DNA of 64,000 bases from Flavobacterium alkalisoli (lineage in GTDB: Bacteria; Bacteroidota; Bacteroidia; Flavobacteriales; Flavobacteriaceae). Below the pieces are notes generated by a model. It was given only the letters and a program-made list of their open reading frames with translations. It ran no database searches and had not been told where the DNA came from. The stretch covers positions 3,286,001 to 3,350,000 of the forward strand of contig NZ_CP042831.1 in the NCBI RefSeq assembly GCF_008000935.1, written 5' to 3'. Position 1 is the first letter of the stretch; every line of letters begins with the position of its first letter. The position numbers were made by a program, and so were the translations under genes. Positions 27,035 through 34,677 of the stretch are shown here, piece after piece.

Positions 27035-28678
27035 ATGAAAAAAAATTATTTTAAGCTTAGTGCTTTAACTGTACTATTTACAGTTTTTTTATCAAACAAA
27101 AACCACGCTCAGGACACTTACACGGTAGAAGCTATACCATTCCAGCAGTATAGTACCAGTCAGCCTATTGAATTTACAATAGATGACAAGTATTCTGATG
27201 TGCTTACTATTCCTTTTAATTTTACCTTTTTTGAACAGGAATACAACCAGTTTCTTGTAAGCACTAATGGTTATATTGATTTTAGGACAGAACTGGCCAA
27301 TGAGAACAGCCCTTGGTCTTTTAATATGTCTATACCCAATACAGGATTCCCTGTTAAAAATTCAATTTTAGGGTGCTATCATGATATGGATAACAGCTCT
27401 GGTGTAGGTACCATAACATGGTCTGTAACCGGTAATGCTCCTTACAGGCAATTTGTACTTTTATACAATAATCAACCTCATTTTAGTGCATCATGTAATA
27501 CAACTGCTTTTTCTTCTTTTCAGGTCATTCTATATGAAACTGTAAACTTTATAGATGTACAGATAATTAAAAAAGATTTATGCACTGAATGGCAAGGCGG
27601 TTATGCTGTAGTAGGTGTTATAAATGATACAGGTACAGAAGGCTATGCACCACCCTTAAGAAATACCGGAGCATGGACAGTAACAGAAGGAGCTGGTGAA
27701 GGATGGCGATTTAAGCCACAGGCAAATCCTGACAATACTTATAAATATATTAAATGTGATACTGATGCAGATGGTATAGAAACTTTTGATTTTAATGTGA
27801 TCTTAAATGATATAAATAGTTCTGCTGTTTTATACTCAACCTATGAAGATGCAGAAGCGGAATCTAATGCCTTATCAGGTACAGGATATACAAACGCTGT
27901 TCCGTTTGAGTTAACAACTATTTATGCCCGATACAATGATATAATTATTCCTGTCTCTTTAAGCATGGTAGATTGCGGACTTGCTTTTGATAATGATAAT
28001 GTACCAACAGCTGATGAAGACTTAAATCAGGATGGCAATCTTGCTAATGACGATACCGATGGTGACGGGTTGCCAGATTTTATTGACAATGATGATGATG
28101 GTGATTTGATTCTTACCTCTGAAGAATATGTATTTGGAAGGGACGTTAACGATATGTATGATACCGATGGAGACGGAATCCCTAATTACCTGGATAATGA
28201 TGATGACGGTGACGGTATACTTACTATAAATGAAGAATACAACGGAAATAACTACCCTGCTGATGATGATACTGATGAAGACGGTATTCCTGATTATCTG
28301 GATAATGATGATGATGGCGACGGAATACTTACAATTGATGAAGATTACAACCAAAATGGTGACCCTACAGATGATGACCTTAACGGAAATAACATCCCCG
28401 ATTATCTGGATGCCGAGGCTCAGGGACTGGGAATAAACGAAAATGATTTCAACAAAAGTATTACAATATACCCTAACCCTACTAACGACGTATTAAACAT
28501 TAATAATCTTACAGGAAAGGAAATTACTGAGGTAACTATTTACTCTATAAACGGAGTTAAGGTTAAGCAGCTTAACACAGCAAATCAGCTTGACATTAAA
28601 GAGCTTCAAACTGGTATATACATATTAAAAATAACCATTGACAATCAATCGCTTACATATAAGCTTATAAAAAATTAG
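27035..28678 (+). CDS. secreted protein with calcium-type DxDxDG repeats and T9SS type A sorting domain
   Basis: The 547-residue protein has a signal peptide ending near NHAQ (residue 25). The first ~220 residues form a beta-rich domain of unrecognised family (ISTNGYIDFRTEL, GILGCYHDMDN-like segments). Residues ~320-460 hold acidic repeats such as DTDGDGIPNYLDNDDDGDG, the thrombospondin type 3/EF-hand-like pattern expected to bind calcium and form a rigid stalk. The C-terminus is a type A sorting tail: ITIYPNPTNDVLNIN ... IYILKITI ... YKLIKN. It is a T9SS-exported surface or extracellular protein of unknown function. It is divergent from the HTCS gene, with 246 bases between them in which I see no clear promoter. 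Confidence 0.78.
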   Translation: MKKNYFKLSALTVLFTVFLSNKNHAQDTYTVEAIPFQQYSTSQPIEFTIDDKYSDVLTIPFNFTFFEQEYNQFLVSTNGYIDFRTELANENSPWSFNMSIPNTGFPVKNSILGCYHDMDNSSGVGTITWSVTGNAPYRQFVLLYNNQPHFSASCNTTAFSSFQVILYETVNFIDVQIIKKDLCTEWQGGYAVVGVINDTGTEGYAPPLRNTGAWTVTEGAGEGWRFKPQANPDNTYKYIKCDTDADGIETFDFNVILNDINSSAVLYSTYEDAEAESNALSGTGYTNAVPFELTTIYARYNDIIIPVSLSMVDCGLAFDNDNVPTADEDLNQDGNLANDDTDGDGLPDFIDNDDDGDLILTSEEYVFGRDVNDMYDTDGDGIPNYLDNDDDGDGILTINEEYNGNNYPADDDTDEDGIPDYLDNDDDGDGILTIDEDYNQNGDPTDDDLNGNNIPDYLDAEAQGLGINENDFNKSITIYPNPTNDVLNINNLTGKEITEVTIYSINGVKVKQLNTANQLDIKELQTGIYILKITIDNQSLTYKLIKN

Positions 28679-28698
28679 TATAATTTACTGTTATAACA

Positions 28699-28724
28699 AA
28701 AAGGGAGCTAATTAGCTCCCTTTT
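28699..28724. terminator. bidirectional terminator between convergent genes
   Basis: A perfect palindrome: GGGAGCTAA at 28703-28711 is followed at once by its complement TTAGCTCCC, flanked by A4 and T4. It lies between the T9SS gene (+) and the PhnA-like gene (-) and can stop both transcripts. Confidence 0.75.
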
Positions 28725-28746
28725 GTTATTATTAAAATACTCTTAC

Positions 28747-29337
28747 CTATTGCTTTTTTACATACTTTGTAAGTATCACTATCATTTGCCCTTCTATTTT
28801 ACCTTCAATCTGTTCCGGGTTATCATGTACAAGCCTTATGTTTCTTACTGCAGTACCTATTTTTGCATTAAGTGAAGAACCTTTAACATCCAGATCTTTA
28901 ATTAATGTAACGGTATCTCCGTTTTGAAGTATATTCCCATTACTGTCTTTATGTAAAGAAGCATTAACATCGCTTAAATGATCTCCTGTTTCTTTAGCCC
29001 ACTCTAAATTATCTTCTTCAAGATAAATCATATCTAAAGCATCTGCCGCCCAACTCTCATTTCTAAATCGGTTAAGCATTCTCCACGATACAACCTGTAC
29101 AGCGGGTACTTCACTCCACATAGAAGTTGGCAGTACATTCTCCCACAGTTTACTGTTTAATTCCTCCTTTTTTTCAATTTGATTAAGGTATTTTTCGTTA
29201 ATCAGTATAGCTGTATCTGCTCCACTCTTATTGATAGAAGGAACTTCATAAATATTGAGGTTATCTGTATCCCCACTCAACTCACATTTATTTCCGCTTC
29301 GTTGCTTTACTATATCTTCTGCTTTCATTTTTAACAT
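28747..29337 (-). CDS. PhnA-like protein with degenerate zinc ribbon
   Basis: The 196-residue protein matches the PhnA/YjdM family: an N-terminal RSGNKCELSGDTDNL segment, a central MWSEVPAVQVVSWRMLNR helix region and the C-terminal SH3-like PhnA domain (LQNGDTVTLIKDLDVKGSS, KIGTAVRNIRLVHD, IEGQMIVILTKYVKK). Flavobacterial PhnA proteins normally carry CxxC pairs in the N-terminal ribbon; here the first is CELSG (second Cys replaced by Ser) and the second pair seems absent (INEKYLNQI), leaving one Cys. Despite the name, the family is not shown to cleave phosphonates. A second in-frame ATG at 29328 is possible. A -7 element lies at 29351-29358. Confidence 0.78.
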   Translation of the reverse strand: MLKMKAEDIVKQRSGNKCELSGDTDNLNIYEVPSINKSGADTAILINEKYLNQIEKKEELNSKLWENVLPTSMWSEVPAVQVVSWRMLNRFRNESWAADALDMIYLEEDNLEWAKETGDHLSDVNASLHKDSNGNILQNGDTVTLIKDLDVKGSSLNAKIGTAVRNIRLVHDNPEQIEGKIEGQMIVILTKYVKKQ

Positions 29338-29350
29338 ATTGGTTAGGCTG

Positions 29351-29358
29351 CAAAAATA
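29351..29358 (-). promoter_or_regulatory. -7 promoter element of the PhnA-like gene
   Basis: The minus strand reads TATTTTTG, an exact TAnnTTTG match, about 14-23 bases upstream of the two possible start codons. No clear -33 TTG is seen. Confidence 0.42.
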
Positions 29359-29510
29359 AAAATTGCTGATAAAGTAATCGTTATAATCATTAATAAATAA
29401 TTAAAACCAACACTAACCATTTCATAATCAAAAAACTAAAACTATCAGCAGTTCAAATTCAGTTTTTCTCGCAATTGTTGATAAAGAAAACAAACTCTTT
29501 AACATATAAT

Positions 29511-29541
29511 TTGTTTTTCCTGTAACAAAAAGTTATTTTTG
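29511..29541 (+). promoter_or_regulatory. promoter of the 29568 gene cluster
   Basis: TTG at 29511-29513 is followed after 20 bases by TATTTTTG at 29534-29541, an exact match to the flavobacterial TTG-N17-23-TAnnTTTG pattern. The start codon lies 26 bases further on. Confidence 0.55.
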
Positions 29542-29567
29542 AGTCTAACAAAAAAACCACCCACACT

Positions 29568-30179
29568 ATGACATTTCGAAGCTTATCAGATGTTATTTCC
29601 TGCCTGAAAGAATGGGAAAACATCAGAAACAACAGTGCTGAAGTTGTTAATTACCTTAATTTAGGAAATGCTTTTTCCTACAGTCTTAAATCTACAAGTT
29701 CTGATCTTCATGCCTATCCTGGAGTATGTAATGGTAATCAGTTTTACATGTTCCTTATTCCGGCAGATCAGGATATTAATCAAAATGATGAAGATTTATT
29801 TAATGCCATAACAATTTGTCAGGTTACTCATGTACTGGGAGACCCGCATTCAATACCGGAACCAGAGGCTCTAAATAGAATTAATGCATGGAGCAAGAAC
29901 TATTCGCAATGGGCAAACAATCAAATTAGCAAAGCTGCAGTATCAAATGGTATTTTTCAGGTTTTCAATATGCCTAGTACATATATGAAGCCAAACCACG
30001 AGTATGTTACATTTTTTGCTTTAAAAACAAGTCCAAAAGCAACAACCGGCTTTGATGCCGATTTAGTGACTAACGACCCGGCTGGTACTGCAAGTTACTA
30101 TGATACTGTAACTCCAATGCCTCCATTTACTGCAATGCCTTCTAGCTCCTTTTATTTGTTAGAATTAGCTACTGTATAA
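29568..30179 (+). CDS. hypothetical protein, unknown family
   Basis: The 203-residue protein has no signal peptide or membrane segment and is probably cytoplasmic. The N-terminus is helical (SLSDVISCLKEWENIRNN) and the rest mixed, with a polar middle (DQDINQNDEDLFNAITICQV) and a Thr/Pro/Ser-rich end. I do not recognise it and see no catalytic motif. It has a good promoter upstream and is followed after 7 bases by a polytopic membrane protein gene and then a histidine kinase/response regulator pair. It may be the first gene of that transcript, in which case it could be linked to the signalling module; this is inference from spacing only. Confidence 0.55.
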   Translation: MTFRSLSDVISCLKEWENIRNNSAEVVNYLNLGNAFSYSLKSTSSDLHAYPGVCNGNQFYMFLIPADQDINQNDEDLFNAITICQVTHVLGDPHSIPEPEALNRINAWSKNYSQWANNQISKAAVSNGIFQVFNMPSTYMKPNHEYVTFFALKTSPKATTGFDADLVTNDPAGTASYYDTVTPMPPFTAMPSSSFYLLELATV

Positions 30180-30186
30180 TCTTTTT

Positions 30187-30852
30187 ATGGATTTATCTGA
30201 TCTTATTAAATTTATAATGTACTTATGTCCTGCTATCCTTCTGTTTGGGATAATTATAGGATGTTACCACTATAAATATTTAAAAAGAGAGTATAAATTT
30301 CTCCTACTATACCTTTTAATTTGTTTTTTAACAGATGTTTCAAGTCGCATAGTAGGAGAAATCACAAAAAATAACCTTATTTTTATTGTATTATTCAGTT
30401 TTTTTGAATTGATTTTTTTTACGACATTTTATCAGGTATGTTTTTTTAAAAGAAAAGTAAGGTCTGTAATAATTGTAAGCAGTATTTTTGGTATATATAT
30501 AATTTGGGAGATATTTTCATTATGGAATATTCCCCCTGCTGAGTTTCAAACCTATTCTAAAACACTAAGTTCTTTCCTTATTATATTTATGGCTATAAAT
30601 TATTTACTGGAAAAAATAGAGCATAAGGAAAAGAATAACCGTGTTATAATGCTAAATTCAGTAATAATTATTTTCTTTTCATTGCACTTAATATTTTTTC
30701 TTCCCATTAATTTTCTTATTAATGTGCCTTCATTTATTAAATTTTATTTCTGGACCACAAATTTTTTACTGACACTAATCTTCTATGCTTTTTTAATTAG
30801 GGAAATATGGAAAAATGGCTCGATCCAAAAACAATTGCGCTCTGGATTGTAA
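30187..30852 (+). CDS. polytopic membrane protein, probable sensory partner of the adjacent kinase
   Basis: The 221-residue protein has about seven hydrophobic segments (near residues 8-28, 36-52, 62-82, 91-110, 120-138, 150-170, 182-203) and almost no other sequence. I do not recognise a named family. Its 3' end overlaps the histidine kinase gene by 46 bases (kinase ATG at 30807), which suggests translational coupling. The kinase itself has only one membrane helix and no input domain, so this protein could provide the membrane sensor. That role is inferred from gene arrangement. Confidence 0.55.
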   Translation: MDLSDLIKFIMYLCPAILLFGIIIGCYHYKYLKREYKFLLLYLLICFLTDVSSRIVGEITKNNLIFIVLFSFFELIFFTTFYQVCFFKRKVRSVIIVSSIFGIYIIWEIFSLWNIPPAEFQTYSKTLSSFLIIFMAINYLLEKIEHKEKNNRVIMLNSVIIIFFSLHLIFFLPINFLINVPSFIKFYFWTTNFLLTLIFYAFLIREIWKNGSIQKQLRSGL

Positions 30853-31574
30853 TTGTACTACTTATTATATCGCTTCTTGCCTTTTCCTTTATAAGACTGG
30901 TAAGAATCAACTTTAGGCGTATCGTAGTAGAGAGGCTTAAAGAATCGCGTACACAAATAGAGCACCAAAAGCAGCTTTTGGAAACCGGTATAATTGCACA
31001 GGAACAGGAAAGAACCAGAATTGCAGCTGATTTACATGACTCCCTTATTGGAAAATTAACCGTTTTAAGGCTTAAAAACCAAACAGCACAAAACACTGAA
31101 GAAATAGACTCTCTTTTAGGAGAAAGTATAGCAGAAGCCCGAAGGATATCACACGACCTTACCCCGCCTATGCCTAAATTTATTACCCTTGATGAACTAA
31201 TTGAGAATGTACTTGCTCCGTGGAAAAAACAATTTACCTTAACCTTTAGAAAAAGTATTTACAGCGAAAAAAACATTCCAAACGATTTGAAAATTCAAAT
31301 TGTAAGGGTTATACAGGAAATTATAATAAACATACACAAGCATGCCGAAGCCACAAATGTTTTTGTACATTTAAGAATGAGCCCTACCCTGCTCTCCATA
31401 ACCATAAAAGATAACGGAAAAGGGTTTGATGTAGAAAAAGCTAAGAAAGGTATTGGGTTAAAAAACATTGAGTTGCGCATGCTCTTTATAAAAGGACACC
31501 ATAAAATAAAAACAGGAAACAAGGGGACTACTGCCATTTTAGTATTAAATCACTCAAAAATTGAATCTGAATGA
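30807..31574 (+). CDS. NarL-type sensor histidine kinase (HisKA_3)
   Basis: The 255-residue protein has one N-terminal membrane helix (about 9-30) and a short coiled linker, then the HisKA_3 dimerisation domain with the phosphoacceptor His77 in QERTRIAADLHDSLIGKL. The ATPase domain carries the N box EIIINIHKHAEATNV and the G box DNGKGFDVEKAKKGIGLKNI. It lacks any recognisable sensory domain, so input probably comes from another protein. It overlaps the upstream membrane-protein gene by 46 bases and the downstream response regulator by 4 bases (ATGA), indicating a tightly coupled operon. Confidence 0.88.
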   Translation: MEKWLDPKTIALWIVIVLLIISLLAFSFIRLVRINFRRIVVERLKESRTQIEHQKQLLETGIIAQEQERTRIAADLHDSLIGKLTVLRLKNQTAQNTEEIDSLLGESIAEARRISHDLTPPMPKFITLDELIENVLAPWKKQFTLTFRKSIYSEKNIPNDLKIQIVRVIQEIIINIHKHAEATNVFVHLRMSPTLLSITIKDNGKGFDVEKAKKGIGLKNIELRMLFIKGHHKIKTGNKGTTAILVLNHSKIESE

Positions 31575-32242
31575 AAGATATCCTGATTGCCATAACCGAT
31601 GATGACAACCTTATAGCACAGTTACTGGAAAGCTATCTTAGTACATGCCCTAACTTAAAAGTATTATTTACGGCTAATAGCGGACTGGATTTAATTGAAA
31701 AACTTAAAACCACTACCACATTGCCCGATATATTACTTCTAGACCTTAAGATGGAAGGTATGGATGGAGTGGAAACTACACAATATATAAAGGCTAACCA
31801 TCCTGAAATAAAGATAATAGTAATATCATCGCATTACCAAAACTCCTTTTTAGGCTTCCTGTTTAAAACAGGAGCTTCAGCTTTTGTACCTAAAGGTATA
31901 TCTCCTGTATTGCTTAAAGAGATAATTACCAGAGTACACGAAACAGGTATTTATTTTATGGACGATCAGATAGACAGTATGCGGGAACAGATTTCGTCTA
32001 AATCACCTAAACCTGACTTAAACGATGAAAACGACCTGTCTGAGCGTGAAATAGATGTACTAAAGCTTATCTGTATGCAAAAAACAGCCAAAGAAATTGG
32101 CGAAACCCTTTTTATTACTACAAGAACAGTAGAAGGACACAAAAACAACCTTTTCGCAAAAACAGGGGCAAAAAATATTGCTGGCCTGGTTATCTATGCA
32201 GTACAGCATAACATAATCAATATACACGACCTTAATTTGTAA
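31571..32242 (+). CDS. NarL/LuxR-family response regulator
   Basis: The 223-residue protein has a receiver domain with acidic pocket D10-D12 and phosphoacceptor Asp58 (PDILLLDLKMEGMDG), followed by the KG-containing FVPKGISP loop (Lys of the receiver). The C-terminal LuxR helix-turn-helix reads LSEREIDVLKLICMQKTAKE, ending TRTVEGHKNNLFAKTGAKN. It is the partner of the histidine kinase with which it overlaps by 4 bases. Targets are unknown; an inverted repeat just downstream, over the start of the haem lipoprotein gene, is a candidate operator. Confidence 0.88.
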   Translation: MKDILIAITDDDNLIAQLLESYLSTCPNLKVLFTANSGLDLIEKLKTTTTLPDILLLDLKMEGMDGVETTQYIKANHPEIKIIVISSHYQNSFLGFLFKTGASAFVPKGISPVLLKEIITRVHETGIYFMDDQIDSMREQISSKSPKPDLNDENDLSEREIDVLKLICMQKTAKEIGETLFITTRTVEGHKNNLFAKTGAKNIAGLVIYAVQHNIINIHDLNL

Positions 32243-32263
32243 ACCGTAGTTAATACGTAAAAA

Positions 32264-32285
32264 TACCTGTCGTTTAAAACAGGTA
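32264..32285 (+). terminator. hairpin after the response regulator gene (member 1 of a three-hairpin family)
   Basis: TACCTGT (32264-32270) pairs with ACAGGTA (32279-32285) around eight bases, starting 21 bases after the stop. There is no clear T run, so termination is uncertain. The core ACCTGT...ACAGGTAAT recurs at 33865-33892. Confidence 0.45.
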
Positions 32286-32310
32286 ATACCCTCCTTATAT
32301 AAAATATACA

Positions 32311-32362
32311 TGTAAAGTACTTTAGCGATGTTAAAAACAAGCTAACCAATTAATACTTTACA
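32311..32362 (+). promoter_or_regulatory. inverted repeat upstream of the haem lipoprotein gene
   Basis: TGTAAAGTA (32311-32319) is the exact inverse of TACTTTACA (32354-32362); the second arm ends 2 bases before the ATG at 32365. It could be a regulator site or an mRNA hairpin that hides the start. A TACTTTAG at 32318-32325 is one mismatch from a -7 element. Confidence 0.4.
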
Positions 32363-32364
32363 TT

Positions 32365-33834
32365 ATGTATTCTTTATCTAACAAGGGTAAGAAAACAAAT
32401 AAAAAGACTACGGTCGGATTATTGCTGTTTTCTTCGCTACTCATTACAACAGTATCCTGCAAAAAGGAAACTAAAGAAACAAAACCGGAAAATGGGGACA
32501 TTGCACAAATAGTTCCTCAGGAGTTCCCGCAAGACCTTGGAATATCAGGATTTAATTTCCCTGAAGATTCAACAGTCGTGTACAACTGGCTTAACAACCG
32601 TGATACTGATAATATCACTAAGCATGCCTGGGGTATTTGGGCAGGACTTACTCAAAAAACAAACGAAACCTATAAAGGGGATACACTTCGTGTATTTGAA
32701 ACCTGGATGGGTGTAAAAGAAGTTGCCGCACATTGCCGTACAGTTGCTCTAAAAGGGCAGGAAATTAAACAGGTAAAAACAGCTAGAACACAACTTAGTG
32801 TACCAAGACAGTTTACCCATGCTCAACTTTTAGCCAATAAAGAGGTAGTTCAAACCAACTTCCAGTTATTTGAAACTGTATCATATAGTCCGGGAGCGGC
32901 ACAATATGCTATAGACAATAAAATCTTTAATTTTTCTGTACTTAACAGCTATAAACCAAAAGATACGCTAACAGGTATTGGCAGGATAAACCCTTTCCCA
33001 AGCAATGCCATAACGTTAAAACCTACCTATTTTGCAGGTGTTCCCGATAAAAACGGATTAATAAGAATACCAACATGGCCAGGCACTCCTAATCCGCCAA
33101 AAGCATTTAAAGAGACTGTTTGGAATACCTATGTATATGCAGATGTAACCAACAGCCAGCCGGCAAATAAAAAACTGGTTCCTGTAACTACAGAAAACCC
33201 GTCGGCAGAGCAAATTAAAAATGCTACCTGTAATGTTAGCGACTTTATAAACTATAAGCTTGATAAAGAAGCGGCTGATTTTCTTAACAAGAATGAGGAT
33301 ATAGACAACCCTCAGGTATTTAAGGAAGGTGATCTTATCTTATTAGTTGCAATGCACGTAGGCACTAAAGAAATAAGTAACTGGACATGGCAAACCTTCT
33401 TTTGGAGCTACCAGCCCGATACACCTTTTGCACCAAGCTCTACTGCCGAAGCTAACTTAAGGCCTTCTCAAATAAAAGGTGCTGCCGCACACTATGCCGT
33501 TGCTACAGCTTATGCTATGGTATGGCCTAACCAGCCTATTAACGGAGGTACTAATGCAAATGTAGAAGCTATTATTGCCTTTAACCCGTATCTGGAAGCA
33601 GGATTTGACCCATCAACTTTTCAAAACAAAAACGGCACTTACCCTAACAAACTTGGCTTTGAATACGGAGTTCAAACCAACTGTATGAGCTGCCATGCAC
33701 TGGCTACAGTTTCGGGTAACGTAGGCTATACTGCAGATCAGTACATCAGCATGAACGACCTTTCAATCTTTAGAGGTGAAACTCAGGTTGACTTTGCCTG
33801 GTCTATACAGGGTAATATAAACAAAGACCAATAA
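32365..33834 (+). CDS. lipoprotein with one c-type haem motif
   Basis: The 489-residue protein has a lipoprotein signal, [11 protein letters not shown], with Cys32 as the lipid site. A single haem c attachment motif CMSCH is near the C-terminus (residues 440-444), so the product should be an exported haem protein. The N-terminal 400 residues are rich in Trp and aromatic residues and resemble uncharacterised cytochrome-like proteins, with no domain I can name. It stands 122 bases after the response regulator and is preceded by an inverted repeat. A hairpin follows the stop. Electron-transfer or haem-dependent enzyme roles are both possible. Confidence 0.7.
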   Translation: MYSLSNKGKKTNKKTTVGLLLFSSLLITTVSCKKETKETKPENGDIAQIVPQEFPQDLGISGFNFPEDSTVVYNWLNNRDTDNITKHAWGIWAGLTQKTNETYKGDTLRVFETWMGVKEVAAHCRTVALKGQEIKQVKTARTQLSVPRQFTHAQLLANKEVVQTNFQLFETVSYSPGAAQYAIDNKIFNFSVLNSYKPKDTLTGIGRINPFPSNAITLKPTYFAGVPDKNGLIRIPTWPGTPNPPKAFKETVWNTYVYADVTNSQPANKKLVPVTTENPSAEQIKNATCNVSDFINYKLDKEAADFLNKNEDIDNPQVFKEGDLILLVAMHVGTKEISNWTWQTFFWSYQPDTPFAPSSTAEANLRPSQIKGAAAHYAVATAYAMVWPNQPINGGTNANVEAIIAFNPYLEAGFDPSTFQNKNGTYPNKLGFEYGVQTNCMSCHALATVSGNVGYTADQYISMNDLSIFRGETQVDFAWSIQGNINKDQ

Positions 33835-33864
33835 GACTTAGTTTTTAGTTAAGAGGTATGTAAA

Positions 33865-33892
33865 AATTACCTGTTTTAAAAAACAGGTAATT
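33865..33892 (+). terminator. hairpin after the haem lipoprotein gene (member 2)
   Basis: A perfect 13-bp stem, AATTACCTGTTTT (33865-33877) and its complement (33880-33892), encloses only two bases. It begins 30 bases after the stop. No long T run follows. Confidence 0.5.
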
Positions 33893-33970
33893 GCTACCTC
33901 AAACAACCAGGCTTTAATATAGAATTTTACAATACAGAAAAACAATTACTAACCACAAAAACAAATTATT

Positions 33971-34531
33971 ATGGAACAAATATTTTTATTAGGCTCTATA
34001 CATCTTTTTGCAGGAAATTATGCTCCAGTAAATTTTAAATTTTGTAATGGAGACTTACTTCCTATATCTCAAAATCAGGCTTTATTTTCAATACTAGGAA
34101 CATACTATGGAGGTGATGGGATAAACAATTTTAAATTACCTGATTTAAGAGGAACTGCACCTATTGGTGCCGGAGCAAAACCAGGACACGCAAGTTATGT
34201 TTTAGGACAAGCGGCAGGAACAGAAACCAATATAATATCTGCAAGCAATATGCCTCCTCACAACCATACTGTGCAGATAGCTGTAAATAATGCCGCTGCT
34301 AATGTATCAACTCCGGTGATTGGCTCTACAATTGCTGCTCCGGGCACACCAAGCGGCAGAGGATCATCACCTACTTACGGTTATATTAACGCAGATCCTA
34401 ACACTCCATTAAATGGTAAAACAGCTACTTGCGGTATTGCAGGTTCAGGAATGCCTTTAAATAACATGCAGCCCTATCAGGCCATTAATTATATTATTTG
34501 TGTAAGCGGAGTATTCCCTCCAAGGAGTTAA
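33971..34531 (+). CDS. phage tail-collar-domain protein (microcystin-dependent protein family)
   Basis: The 186-residue protein starts with LGSIHLFAGNYAPVNFKFCN, the tail-collar signature, and continues with GDLLPISQNQALFSILGTYYGGDG, NFKLPDLRG and G.AAGTE. It then has the MPPHNH motif and ends with MQPYQAINYIICVSGVFPPR. Proteins of this type (MdpB-like) are usually found in groups of three in bacterial genomes; only one is here. There is no signal peptide. It is not associated with other phage genes, so it is not evidence of a prophage. Function in bacteria is unknown. Confidence 0.85.
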   Translation: MEQIFLLGSIHLFAGNYAPVNFKFCNGDLLPISQNQALFSILGTYYGGDGINNFKLPDLRGTAPIGAGAKPGHASYVLGQAAGTETNIISASNMPPHNHTVQIAVNNAAANVSTPVIGSTIAAPGTPSGRGSSPTYGYINADPNTPLNGKTATCGIAGSGMPLNNMQPYQAINYIICVSGVFPPRS

Positions 34532-34554
34532 TTTTTAAATACCCTTCAAATATT

Positions 34555-34583
34555 AAATCAGGTAATTTTTAATTGCCTGATTT
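34555..34583 (+). terminator. hairpin after the tail-collar gene (member 3)
   Basis: AAATCAGGTAATT (34555-34567) pairs with AATTGCCTGATTT (34571-34583), with one G-T pair and a three-base loop. It shares the CAGGTAAT core with the two upstream hairpins. Confidence 0.5.
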
Positions 34584-34677
34584 AACCGATTTAGACACTT
34601 TCTTATAAAAGTAGGTTTTGCCCCCGTGAATAAGGTGCTGCAAAAACTAAAAAAATAACTAACTAATTTTTAGGCCC

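Noticed and set aside
28022..28354. 110-residue antisense frame rich in Ile/Val
   Set aside because: It is the complement of the Asp/Gly calcium repeats and has no independent support.
33971..34531. Phage tail-collar gene as a sign of a prophage
   Set aside because: No other phage genes, integrase or attachment repeats are nearby, and this family is common in bacterial chromosomes.
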